A DNA stretch of 11,621 nucleotides from Eubacteriales bacterium (GTDB taxonomy: Bacteria > Bacillota > Clostridia > Christensenellales > CAG-138). Shown here in pieces: positions 1 through 7,598 of this stretch. The position numbers were made by a program, and so were the translations under genes. The stretch is from assembly GCA_028701165.1 (NCBI GenBank), contig JAQVRG010000019.1, positions 1 to 11,621 on the forward strand, given 5' to 3'. Under the pieces are notes generated by a model that worked only from the letters and a program-made list of their open reading frames with translations, ran no database searches and was not told the DNA's origin. Position 1 is the stretch's first letter; the number at the start of each line of letters is the position of its first letter.

Positions 1-2495
1 ATGATCTTGAAGGCATCAAGACCCCCAAAATGGATAAGTTTATCAACGAGATCATCGAAGCTAAGGACACGCCCATCTTCAAGGAGTGCACCGACGTGCT
101 CTGCGCCATGTTCCCCGAGGAGGCCGCCTTTATCAAAGCCACGCCCAGCCGCATTGCCGACGGCGTGACGGTCTCCACCCTGCACGGCTGCCCGCCCAAC
201 GAGATCGAGGCCATCACCTCCTATCTTATTGAGGAGAAGCATCTCAACGCCTTCGTCAAGTGCAACCCGACGATTCTGGGTTACGAATGGGCGCGCAAGC
301 GTATGGACGACATGGGCTACGACTATGTGCAGTTCGACGATCACCACTTCAAGGAAGACCTGCAATGGAAGGACGCCGTCCCCATGTTCAAGCGTCTTAA
401 GAAGCTTGCCGAAAGCAAGGGGCTGGAGTTCGGCCTTAAGCTTTCCAACACCTTCCCCGTGGACGTGGCGCACGGGGAACTGCCCAGCGAGGAAATGTAT
501 ATGTCGGGCCGCGCGGAATACCCGCTGACCGTGGAGATGGCGCGGCGTTTCGCTACGGAGTTCAAGGGCGATCTGCGCATCTCCTATTCCGGCGGCGCGG
601 ACCTGTTCAACATCGAGCAGCTCTTCGACGCGGGCATTTGGCCTATCACCATGGCCACCAACATTCTTAAGCCCGGCGGCTACGGCCGCATGGTGCAGCT
701 TGGCGCGCTGTTTGACAGGAAGGATTTCGCCCCCTTTAACGGCGTAGATTATAAGGCGCTTGCGAAGATGAGCGAGGAAGTGCTCGCAAACAAGCATCAC
801 CGCAAGCCCGTCAAGCCCCTGCCCAGCCGCAAGATCGAAGAGACAGTGCCGCTGATCGATTGCTTCATGGCGCCCTGCAAGCACGGCTGCCCCATCGGGC
901 AGGATATACCCGAATACATCGAGCTTTGCGGCAAGGGACTCTATCGGGAGGCGTTGGAGCTGATCGTCGAAAAGAACCCGCTGCCCTTCATCACGGGCAC
1001 CATCTGCGCGCATCACTGCATGGATAAGTGCACCCGTAATTTCTACGAAGAGTCCGTGCGCATCCGCGATACCAAGCTGCTCGCCGCAAAATCCGGCTAC
1101 GAAGAGCTGATGGCGACGCTTGAAGCGCCCGTTGTCACAGGCCCCAAGGTCGCCGTCATCGGCGGCGGCCCCACGGGTATCGCCGCGGCCTTCTTCGCCG
1201 CGCGTCAGGGTATGGACGTTACGGTATTTGAAAAGGAGCCGAAGGCCGGCGGCATCGTGCGCAACGTCATTCCCGGCTTCCGCATCCAAAACGGCGCGAT
1301 TGACAACGATATCGCACTCGCGCAAAAGATGGGCGCCAAGTTCGTGACCGGCGCGCCCGCGCCCGCGCTTGAGGAGCTTAAGGCGCAGGGCTTTGACTAC
1401 ATCCTCCTCGCGGTCGGCGCGGAGAAGCCCGGGCATCTTGCGATGGACGGCAAGCAGATGAACGTGATCGAATTCTTGAAGCGCGCGAAGTCCGCGCCCG
1501 AAACGCTCGACCTTGGCCGCCATGTGGCCGTGATCGGCGGCGGCAACACCGCCATGGACGCGGCGCGCGCGGCAAGCCGCATGGGCGGCGTACATAAGAC
1601 CACCATCGTCTACCGCCGCACCAAGAAGTACATGCCCGCCGACGCCGAGGAGCTGGAGCTCGCCATCGAGGACGGCGTGGAGTTTGCGGAGCTCGTATCT
1701 CCGGTACGGCAGGAAAACGGCAAGCTGTATTGTAAGAAGATGGCGCTGGGCGAACCCGACGCAAGCGGCAGGCGCAAGCCCGTGGAGACCGACGAGATCG
1801 TCACCGTGCCCGCGCATACCGTGATCGTGGCGATCGGCGAAAAGCTTGATCCGGCCGTATTCGAAAAATACGGCGTTACCTTGGACGAGAAAGGACGCGC
1901 GCCCTTCCGCACCGGCAACGTGTTCGTCGCGGGCGACGCGCTGCGCGGCCCCGCCACCGTTGTGGAGGGCATTGCCGACGCGCGCGCGTTTGTGGACGCG
2001 GTCGCGGGCGAATACGCTCTCACCGTTCCCGCCGAAGCCAAGGCCGACTGCGACGACGCGCGCCGCCGCAAGATGAAGCTCGCGTGGGCGGGCAAATGCG
2101 AAGCGGACAGATGCTTAAGCTGCAACGCGGTCTGCGAAAACTGCGTATCCGTCTGCCCCAATCGCTGCAACGTATCCATCCGCATGCCGGGCAAGGAAAT
2201 GCGCCAGATTTTGCATTTGGACTACATCTGCAACGAGTGCGGCAACTGCGCCTCCTTCTGCCCCTACGCAAGCAAGCCTTATAAGGATAAGCTCACCTAT
2301 TTCCGCAACGAGCGCGACTTTTTCGACAGCACGAACAGCGGCTTTATGGTGCTTGACCCCGCGATCCCCAGCGTGAAGGTGCGTTTGGACGGTCAAGTCG
2401 GCGATTACAACCTTTCCATCGCGGAGAACGGTCTGCCCGCGGATATCGAGTGCTTTATCCTGACGGTGATCAACAATTATAAGTATCTTCTGTAA
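1..2495 (+). CDS. ygfK: YgfK-type putative selenate reductase / Fe-S flavin oxidoreductase subunit (5' partial)
   Basis: This is a large soluble redox protein of the YgfK family, named a putative selenate reductase although its true reaction is unsettled. The frame is open from the first base, and the codons before the first internal ATG (position 30) still read like the family (DLEGIKTPK), so the gene starts outside the window. About 830 residues are visible; E. coli YgfK has about 1,030. Order of parts: a TIM-barrel-like N-terminal region related to dihydropyrimidine dehydrogenase (to about 840); a GltD-like cysteine region (Cys codons at 861, 876, 888, 1005, 1017, 1029); an FAD-type GGGPTG loop near 1161-1178; an NADPH-type GGGNTAMD loop near 1540; and two C-terminal 4Fe-4S motifs (CLSC region 2112-2160, and CNECGNC with a later CP at 2229-2265). 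It precedes xdh by 103 bases. In E. coli ygfK, ssnA, ygfM and xdhD lie together, which supports a role in purine redox metabolism. Confidence 0.9.
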   Translation, partial: DLEGIKTPKMDKFINEIIEAKDTPIFKECTDVLCAMFPEEAAFIKATPSRIADGVTVSTLHGCPPNEIEAITSYLIEEKHLNAFVKCNPTILGYEWARKRMDDMGYDYVQFDDHHFKEDLQWKDAVPMFKRLKKLAESKGLEFGLKLSNTFPVDVAHGELPSEEMYMSGRAEYPLTVEMARRFATEFKGDLRISYSGGADLFNIEQLFDAGIWPITMATNILKPGGYGRMVQLGALFDRKDFAPFNGVDYKALAKMSEEVLANKHHRKPVKPLPSRKIEETVPLIDCFMAPCKHGCPIGQDIPEYIELCGKGLYREALELIVEKNPLPFITGTICAHHCMDKCTRNFYEESVRIRDTKLLAAKSGYEELMATLEAPVVTGPKVAVIGGGPTGIAAAFFAARQGMDVTVFEKEPKAGGIVRNVIPGFRIQNGAIDNDIALAQKMGAKFVTGAPAPALEELKAQGFDYILLAVGAEKPGHLAMDGKQMNVIEFLKRAKSAPETLDLGRHVAVIGGGNTAMDAARAASRMGGVHKTTIVYRRTKKYMPADAEELELAIEDGVEFAELVSPVRQENGKLYCKKMALGEPDASGRRKPVETDEIVTVPAHTVIVAIGEKLDPAVFEKYGVTLDEKGRAPFRTGNVFVAGDALRGPATVVEGIADARAFVDAVAGEYALTVPAEAKADCDDARRRKMKLAWAGKCEADRCLSCNAVCENCVSVCPNRCNVSIRMPGKEMRQILHLDYICNECGNCASFCPYASKPYKDKLTYFRNERDFFDSTNSGFMVLDPAIPSVKVRLDGQVGDYNLSIAENGLPADIECFILTVINNYKYLL

Positions 2496-2505
2496 GCCTT
2501 TTCAA

Positions 2506-2541
2506 AGGCGGGTGAGTTGTTTCTTGCCCGCCTCCCCCTTT
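2506..2541 (+). terminator. GC-rich hairpin between ygfK and xdh, weak terminator or attenuator
   Basis: AGGCGGG (2506-2512) pairs with CCCGCCT (2527-2533). The stem can extend inward by four more pairs, two of them G-T wobbles, leaving a six-base loop. It is followed by CCCCC and only three T residues, so it is a poor intrinsic terminator by sequence. It begins 10 bases after the ygfK stop. It may weaken read-through into xdh, or protect the ygfK 3' end, rather than end transcription completely. Confidence 0.4.
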
Positions 2542-2570
2542 GTAAGAAACGCCCGTCGCGGCGATAAAAT
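2540..2570 (+). promoter_or_regulatory. possible sigma-A promoter for xdh
   Basis: TTGTAA (2540-2545) is followed after 19 bases by TAAAAT (2565-2570), a five-of-six match to the -10 consensus. An alternative -10, GATAAA, gives 17-base spacing but a poorer match. The position, about 30 bases before the xdh start and just after the ygfK hairpin, is sensible for an internal promoter. The -35 matches only four of six bases, so this is tentative. Confidence 0.3.
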
Positions 2571-2598
2571 AGAATCCCCGAATATGGAGGACGGTTTC

Positions 2599-5151
2599 AT
2601 GGCAACATTCACAGTCAACGGCAAACAGGTCACGGTAGAGAAGAATCAAAAGCTCATACGCTACTTGCGCGACACGCTGCGCCTCACCTCCGTCAAGGAC
2701 GGCTGCAGCGAGGGCGCGTGCGGCACCTGCACCATACTCATCGACGGCAAAGCTACCAAATGCTGCGTGCAGCAGACAGATAAAATGGAAGGAAAGAACA
2801 TCCTCACGGTGGAGGGTCTTTCCCCATTTGAAAAGGAAATGTACACCTATGCCTTTGGCGAAGCGGGCGCCGTACAGTGCGGCTTCTGCATCCCCGGCAT
2901 GGTGATATGCGCCAAGGGGCTGCTTGACGTAAACCCCGATCCCACAGAGGAGGACATCCGCTACGCCATCCGCAACAACATCTGCCGCTGCACGGGCTAC
3001 GTCAAAATCGTCAAGGCTATCCGCATCGCGGCGGAAATTCAAAAAAGCGGCGTCATACCGCAAGCGGAGAAAGACTGGCGCGTCGGCAAGCGCGTGCACC
3101 GCATCGACGTGGAGGAAAAGGTGCAAGGCTACGGCCAGTACCCCGACGACGTATATGTGGAGGGCATGGCCTACGGCAGCGCCGTGCGCACGGCGCACCC
3201 AAGGGCGAAGATCCTTGCCGTCCATACAGAGGAAGCGAAAAAGCTCCCCGGCGTGCTGGGCGTTTATACCGCCGAGGATATCCCCGGCAACCGCATCGTA
3301 GGGCATTTGTGCAAGGATTGGGACGCGCTCGTCCCCGTGGGCGAGATCACGCGCTATTTGGGCGACGCGATCTGCCTTGTCGCCGCGGAAACGCAGGAAA
3401 TACTGGAGCAGGCAAAGAAGCTCGTGCAGATCGATTACGAGGTGCTCACTCCCATCCGCTCCCCCTACGAGGCCATGGCAGACGGCGCGCCCAAGCTCCA
3501 TGAGAACGGCAACCTCTTGGCGCACAAGCATGTGTCGCGCGGCAATGCTGTGGAAGCGATCAAGCACAGCGCCCACACCCTAACGCTCAAGATGCACACC
3601 CCCTACACCGAGCACGCGTTTTTGGAGCCGGAGTGCGCGGTTGCCATCCCGGAGGAGGACGGCGTGCTCATCTACACGGCGGATCAGGGCGTTTACGACA
3701 CGCTGCACGAAACCGCGCCTATGCTGGGGCTCAAGCCGGAGCAGGTGCATGTAGAGAACAAGCTTGTAGGCGGCGGCTTTGGCGGCAAGGAAGATGTAAC
3801 GGTGCAGCATCACGCCGCGCTGTTGGCCGTGCTGACCCGCAGGCCCGTCAAGGTCAAGCTGACCCGCGCGGAGAGCATCATCATCCATCCGAAGCGCCAT
3901 CCCATGGATATGGAATTCACGCTGGGCTGCGACGAAAACGGCCTCATCCAAGGCGTAAAGGCAAAGGTGATCGCGGATACCGGCGCGTACGCAAGCCTTG
4001 GCGGCCCGGTGCTCGAACGCGCCTGCACGCACGCCTCCGGCCCTTATAATTACCAAAACTTCGAGATCGACGGCTATGCCTATTACACCAACAACCCGCC
4101 CGCGGGCGCTTTCCGCGGCTTTGGCGTATCGCAGACATGTCTGGTGATCGAAACCGCCCTCAATCAGATGGCAGACAAGATCGGCATCGATCACTGGGAG
4201 ATCCGCTACCGCAACGCCATCCGCCCGGGGCAGGAGCTTCCCAACGGGCAGATCGTGGGCGCATGCACGGGGCTTGTCGAGACCCTCGAAGCCGTGAAGG
4301 AGCCGTATTTTTCCAATAAGTATACCGGCATCGCGTGCGCCATGAAGAACGCGGGCGTAGGCGTGGGCATTCCGGACACGGGGCGCGTAAAGCTCGTGAT
4401 CGAAAACGGCAAGGTGCACATCCGCACGGGCGCAAGCTGCATAGGCCAAGGTCTTGGCACGGTGCTCGTGCAGTTCACCGTAGAGGCGACCGGCCTAGAC
4501 CGGGAACGCATCGTTTACGAGCGCTCCAACACCTTCCAGTCGCCCGATTCCGGCACCACGAGCGGCTCGCGTCAGACCCTCATCACAGGCGAAGCCTGCC
4601 GCCGCGCGGCGGTCAAGCTCAAAGCGGATATGGACGCGGGCAAAACGCTCGAAGCGCTTGACGGTACGGAATACTACGCCGAATATCTCGCCAAGACCGA
4701 TCCCTTGGGCGCCGACGTACCCAATCCCGTCAGTCATGTCGCCTATGGATACGCCACGCAGATCGCCATACTGGACGAGAACGGCATGCTCAAAAAGATG
4801 ATCGCGGCGCACGACGTCGGCAAAGCCGTCAACCCCACCTCCGTCGAAGGCCAGATCGAGGGCGGCTGCATCATGTCGGCGGGCTTTGCGCTCACCGAGC
4901 ATTATCCGCTCATCGATTGCCGTCCCACCGCCAAATACGGCACGCTGGGTCTGTTTAGAGCCGCGAACGCGCCCGAGGTGGAGGCCGTCGTTGTCGAGAA
5001 GCCCGGCTTGGAGGTAGCCTACGGCGCGATCGGCGTGGGCGAAATCACCAGTATTCCCGGCGCGCCCGCCATACTCGACGCCTATCACAGCTTTGACGGC
5101 GTTTGGCGGGACGAACTGCCCCTTAAGAACACCCCCTATTGTAAGAAATAG
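2599..5151 (+). CDS. xdh: selenium-dependent xanthine dehydrogenase-type molybdenum hydroxylase
   Basis: This enzyme is expected to hydroxylate purines (xanthine/hypoxanthine type) at a molybdopterin centre in the cytoplasm. In this family selenium is a labile ligand, not selenocysteine. The 850-residue length fits the selenium-dependent XDH family, a fusion of 2Fe-2S and molybdenum domains without an FAD domain. Residues 1-155: plant-type 2Fe-2S cysteines C36, C41, C44, C56, then the second cluster C94, C97, C129, C131. From about 165 comes the a/b hammerhead, then the molybdenum-binding part. Visible there are Q363, GGGFGGK at 391-397 with E398, R474, AFRGFG with R506, and catalytic GVGE with E815. 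By eye these correspond to bovine xanthine oxidase Q767, E802, R880, R912 and E1261. The start at 2599 is chosen because GGAGG (2586-2590) lies eight bases upstream and the family N-terminus begins there; GTG at 2512 and ATG at 2584 add unrelated residues. Confidence 0.92.
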   Translation: MATFTVNGKQVTVEKNQKLIRYLRDTLRLTSVKDGCSEGACGTCTILIDGKATKCCVQQTDKMEGKNILTVEGLSPFEKEMYTYAFGEAGAVQCGFCIPGMVICAKGLLDVNPDPTEEDIRYAIRNNICRCTGYVKIVKAIRIAAEIQKSGVIPQAEKDWRVGKRVHRIDVEEKVQGYGQYPDDVYVEGMAYGSAVRTAHPRAKILAVHTEEAKKLPGVLGVYTAEDIPGNRIVGHLCKDWDALVPVGEITRYLGDAICLVAAETQEILEQAKKLVQIDYEVLTPIRSPYEAMADGAPKLHENGNLLAHKHVSRGNAVEAIKHSAHTLTLKMHTPYTEHAFLEPECAVAIPEEDGVLIYTADQGVYDTLHETAPMLGLKPEQVHVENKLVGGGFGGKEDVTVQHHAALLAVLTRRPVKVKLTRAESIIIHPKRHPMDMEFTLGCDENGLIQGVKAKVIADTGAYASLGGPVLERACTHASGPYNYQNFEIDGYAYYTNNPPAGAFRGFGVSQTCLVIETALNQMADKIGIDHWEIRYRNAIRPGQELPNGQIVGACTGLVETLEAVKEPYFSNKYTGIACAMKNAGVGVGIPDTGRVKLVIENGKVHIRTGASCIGQGLGTVLVQFTVEATGLDRERIVYERSNTFQSPDSGTTSGSRQTLITGEACRRAAVKLKADMDAGKTLEALDGTEYYAEYLAKTDPLGADVPNPVSHVAYGYATQIAILDENGMLKKMIAAHDVGKAVNPTSVEGQIEGGCIMSAGFALTEHYPLIDCRPTAKYGTLGLFRAANAPEVEAVVVEKPGLEVAYGAIGVGEITSIPGAPAILDAYHSFDGVWRDELPLKNTPYCKK

Positions 5152-5152
5152 C

Positions 5153-5181
5153 TTGCAAACAGGCATTTTCCGTGATATACT
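5153..5181 (+). promoter_or_regulatory. sigma-A promoter of the yjfB-like gene, extended -10
   Basis: TTGCAA (5153-5158), a 17-base spacer and TATACT (5176-5181, five of six), with TG at 5173-5174 forming an extended -10. It starts two bases after the xdh stop, so the small downstream gene can be transcribed independently. Transcription would begin near 5188, a few bases before the GGGAGG ribosome site at 5195-5200. Confidence 0.7.
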
Positions 5182-5208
5182 CATCGAACCGGAAGGGAGG
5201 CGGACACC

Positions 5209-5394
5209 ATGGGCGCTGATATCGCAGCCGTCGCAACGGAGATGAAGTCCGCGCAGATCGCGCAGGCGGCTTCCGTCGCGGTGATGAAGAAAACGATGGA
5301 TGCACAGGAAACCATCGCTATGGATTTGGTCAACTCGCTGATGAATTTGGATGTGGGCATGCAAACGCCGCAAAAGCTCGACATTCAGATCTAA
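5209..5394 (+). CDS. yjfB: YjfB-family putative motility protein
   Basis: This 61-residue protein resembles the YjfB family, small proteins annotated as putative motility factors in Bacillota; their molecular role is unknown. The recognisable pattern is an N-terminal DIAA motif (residues 4-7), an alanine- and glutamine-rich helical stretch, then VAVMKKTMD (about 23-31) and a second helix (ETIAMDLVNSLMN). There is no signal peptide, membrane segment or cysteine. The start is fixed by GGGAGG at 5195-5200 with eight bases to the ATG. The gene has its own promoter and terminator, so it is an independent unit between the purine genes and deoC. No flagellar gene lies beside it. The family assignment rests on memory of the motif and is fairly but not fully secure. 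Confidence 0.75.
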   Translation: MGADIAAVATEMKSAQIAQAASVAVMKKTMDAQETIAMDLVNSLMNLDVGMQTPQKLDIQI

Positions 5395-5409
5395 CCGTTC
5401 GAACCGTTG

Positions 5410-5441
5410 TCTCCGCATCCTAAGGATGCGGAGATTTTCTT
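5410..5441 (+). terminator. intrinsic terminator after yjfB
   Basis: An 11-bp stem, TCTCCGCATCC (5410-5420) with GGATGCGGAGA (5424-5434), closes on a TAA loop and is followed by TTTTCTTT. It starts 15 bases after the yjfB stop and separates this gene from the deoC unit. Confidence 0.88.
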
Positions 5442-5465
5442 TACTCTCCCTTTACGGCGGCGCTA

Positions 5466-5494
5466 TTGCAATTTAACGCCGCACCCGGTACAAT
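5466..5494 (+). promoter_or_regulatory. sigma-A promoter of deoC-trkA-trkH
   Basis: TTGCAA (5466-5471), a 17-base spacer, and TACAAT (5489-5494, five of six). The predicted start near 5501 gives a leader of about 50 bases before deoC. Its position also excludes the in-frame ATG at 5497 as the translation start, since that codon would precede the transcript. Confidence 0.75.
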
Positions 5495-5509
5495 AGATGC
5501 TAGATGTAT

Positions 5510-5537
5510 ATGCCCGAATCGGCATCGGCATTTTTTT
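5510..5537 (+). promoter_or_regulatory. terminator-like hairpin in the deoC leader
   Basis: ATGCC (5510-5514) can pair with GGCAT at 5527-5531, extended by GA/TC with one bulged C, directly before a run of T residues ending at 5537. The same ATGCC can instead pair with an earlier GGCAT at 5521-5525, which does not touch the T run. The ribosome site GGAGG (5540-5544) follows at once. This has the form of a small attenuator, but the stem is short and no sensing domain is visible. Confidence 0.35.
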
Positions 5538-5550
5538 ATGGAGGCGCGAC

Positions 5551-6204
5551 ATGATAGAAGCTTTGAATCGTACCATCGACCACACGCTGCTAAAGGCGGA
5601 CGCGACCACGCCGCAGATCGAAAAAATCTGCGCCGAGGCGTTGACACATCATTTTGCGAGCGTATGCGTCAATTCCTGCTATGTACCCTACGTTGCGGCA
5701 CGGCTGGCGGGAAGCGACGTGTTGACCTGCTGTGTTGTGGGCTTCCCGCTTGGCGCGATGCTGCCCGAAGCGAAAGCCGCCGAAACGCGGTTAGCCGTGG
5801 AGGCTGGCGCGCAGGAGATCGACACCGTCATCAACGTAGGCGCCGCCAAGGAGCAGAATTGGGAGTATGTGCAGCGCGATATCCAGCTTGTGGTGGACGC
5901 GGCGCATCCCAAGGCGCATGTGAAGGTCATCATTGAAGCGTGCCTGTTAACGGATGCGGAAAAGGTGGAGGCATGCCTGTGCGCTAAGCGTGCGGGGGCT
6001 GATTTTGTTAAGACCAGCACCGGTTTTTCCACCGGCGGCGCCACCGTGGAGGACGTGAAGCTTATGCGCCAGACCGTAGGCCCCACGATGGGCGTCAAGG
6101 CGGCCGGCGGCGTACGCACGCCCGAGGACGCGGAAAAGATGATTACAGCGGGCGCTACGCGCCTTGGCACCAGCGCGGGCGTTAAGCTCGTGGGGCAGCA
6201 ATAA
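5551..6204 (+). CDS. deoC: deoxyribose-phosphate aldolase
   Basis: A cytoplasmic class I aldolase that splits 2-deoxy-D-ribose 5-phosphate into acetaldehyde and glyceraldehyde 3-phosphate, the last step of deoxynucleoside catabolism. The 217 residues match the usual bacterial length of about 220. The family signatures are all present: DHTLLK near the N-terminus (10-15), EIDTVIN with D91, VKTSTGF with the Schiff-base lysine K154, and GVKAAGGVRT with the second active-site lysine K183. The start at 5551 has GGAGG six bases upstream and gives the usual N-terminus; the in-frame ATG at 5497 lies on the promoter edge and would add 18 unrelated residues. It is first in a unit with trkA (21-base gap) and trkH. 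No deoxynucleoside kinase, phosphorylase or DeoR-type regulator is next to it, so the pairing with potassium transport is unexpected. Confidence 0.96.
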   Translation: MIEALNRTIDHTLLKADATTPQIEKICAEALTHHFASVCVNSCYVPYVAARLAGSDVLTCCVVGFPLGAMLPEAKAAETRLAVEAGAQEIDTVINVGAAKEQNWEYVQRDIQLVVDAAHPKAHVKVIIEACLLTDAEKVEACLCAKRAGADFVKTSTGFSTGGATVEDVKLMRQTVGPTMGVKAAGGVRTPEDAEKMITAGATRLGTSAGVKLVGQQ

Positions 6205-6225
6205 AGGAATCAGAAGGGAATTGGC

Positions 6226-7590
6226 ATGAATATCGTCATCGTTGGCGGCGGCAAGGTCGGCTACGCACTTGCCAGCCAGCTATGCAATGAGGGTCACGAC
6301 GTAACCGTGATCGACAACAACAGCGAGCGCACAACGCTCATCAACGACTCTTTGGACGTGATTACCTTCTGTGGCAGCGGCGCAAGCTACGTCGTGCAGA
6401 AGGACGCCGGCGTAGAGGACGCCGATCTTCTGATCGCCGCCACAGGCGCGGACGAGATCAACATGCTCTGCTGCATGGTGGGCAAAAAGGTGGGCGCAAA
6501 GCATACCATCGCGCGTGTGCGCAACCCGGAATACCACCAGCAGATGTTCTTTTTGCGGGAGGAGCTCGGCCTTTCGCTCGTCATCAACCCCGAACAGGCG
6601 GCGGCGCAGGAGATTTCCCGCATGCTGCGTTTCCCCTCCGCCATCAAGGTGGAGCCCTTTGCAAAGGGCAAGGTGGAGCTTGTGGAGCTGCGTCTAAAGG
6701 AGGACAGCCCCCTCGACGGCGTCATGCTCAAGGACTTGCGCAAAAAGATGCAGATCAACAACGTGCTCATCTGCGCGGTGGAGCGCGACGACGTCGTTAC
6801 GATCCCTACGGGCAACTTCGCCCTGTGCGCAGGCGACAGGCTTACCCTGATCGCACCCCCGCAGGACGCCGAAGCCTTCTTTAAGTATTTAGGCGCTTAT
6901 AAACGGCGCATCAAAAACGTGATCATCATTGGCGGCGGCCGCATTTCCTATTATTTAGCAAGGCAGCTCAATGAAGTCGGCATCCACACCAAAATCGTGG
7001 AGCGGGATGAGGCGCGCTGCCGCGAGCTTTGCGAGCTCGTGCCCAAGGCAATCATCATTTGCGGCGACGGCGCGGATCAGGATCTTCTCCGGGAGGAGGG
7101 CATCATGAGCGCCGACGCGTTTGTCGCGCTGACGGGTTTGGATGAGGAAAACATCATCCTCTCCATGTACGCGCATAAATGCAGCGTGGAAAAGGTCATC
7201 ACCAAGGTGAGCAAGACCTCCTATATCGATATGCTCAACAGCTCCGCGCTGGAAAGCTTCATCTGCCCCAAGGATATCACCTCCCACCAAATTCTCCAAT
7301 ATGTGCGCGCCATGCAGAACTCCTTCGGTTCAAACGTGGAAACGCTGTACAGGATCGTGGATGAGCGCGTGGAGGCGCTGGAGTTCCACGTGCGGGACAA
7401 CGCCCGCGTCATCGGCATACCGCTCAAGGATATCCCGCTTAAGGACGGGCTTTTGATCGGCGCGATCATACGCCGCGGCCGCTGCATCATTCCCAGCGGC
7501 AACGACACCATTGAGCCTGACGACAGCGTCATCGTCGTAACGACCGACCGCGGACTGTGCGAGCTGGACAGCATCCGCCGGGAGGACTGA
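6226..7590 (+). CDS. trkA: Trk potassium uptake system NAD-binding regulatory protein TrkA
   Basis: A peripheral cytoplasmic regulator that binds NAD(H) or ATP-type nucleotides and gates the TrkH potassium channel. The 454 residues are full length and contain the duplicated layout of TrkA: RCK_N (about 1-120), RCK_C (about 135-215), a second RCK_N (about 230-350) and a second RCK_C (about 370-452). The first Rossmann loop is GGGKVG (7-12) with the ribose-binding acid at D30. The second is GGGRIS (236-241), where serine replaces the last glycine, with E259 as the acid. No membrane segment is seen. AAGGGA (6214-6219) serves as ribosome site. The gene lies 21 bases after deoC and 8 bases before trkH, so TrkA and TrkH are almost certainly co-expressed. 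Confidence 0.95.
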   Translation: MNIVIVGGGKVGYALASQLCNEGHDVTVIDNNSERTTLINDSLDVITFCGSGASYVVQKDAGVEDADLLIAATGADEINMLCCMVGKKVGAKHTIARVRNPEYHQQMFFLREELGLSLVINPEQAAAQEISRMLRFPSAIKVEPFAKGKVELVELRLKEDSPLDGVMLKDLRKKMQINNVLICAVERDDVVTIPTGNFALCAGDRLTLIAPPQDAEAFFKYLGAYKRRIKNVIIIGGGRISYYLARQLNEVGIHTKIVERDEARCRELCELVPKAIIICGDGADQDLLREEGIMSADAFVALTGLDEENIILSMYAHKCSVEKVITKVSKTSYIDMLNSSALESFICPKDITSHQILQYVRAMQNSFGSNVETLYRIVDERVEALEFHVRDNARVIGIPLKDIPLKDGLLIGAIIRRGRCIIPSGNDTIEPDDSVIVVTTDRGLCELDSIRRED

Positions 7591-7598
7591 GGTAGCGT

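Noticed and set aside
1610..2194. Minus-strand 194-codon frame antisense to ygfK
   Set aside because: Ser- and Ala-rich shadow of the cofactor-binding region; no family resemblance.
30..2495. ATG at 30 as the true ygfK start
   Set aside because: Codons upstream to the window edge are open and match the family, there is no ribosome site, and the protein would be about 200 residues short.
2470..3576. Long minus-strand open frame (368 codons) antisense to xdh
   Set aside because: It mirrors a strongly supported coding frame, is rich in His, Ala, Arg and Asp as expected of a G+C-rich shadow, and shows no family motif.
3580..4449. Minus-strand open frame of 289 codons antisense to xdh
   Set aside because: Same shadow composition and no recognisable domain; the plus strand encodes the molybdenum domain with its key residues here.
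4495..5418. Minus-strand open frame of 307 codons over the xdh end and yjfB
   Set aside because: It runs through two plus-strand genes, the yjfB promoter and part of its terminator, with no recognisable motif.
5395..5550. Potassium or cyclic-di-AMP riboswitch controlling trkA-trkH
   Set aside because: The transcript leader is only about 50 bases and has none of the large conserved structure such riboswitches need.
5497..6204. Longer deoC starting at ATG 5497
   Set aside because: It would start at the edge of the -10 box, before the likely transcript start, and lacks a ribosome site.
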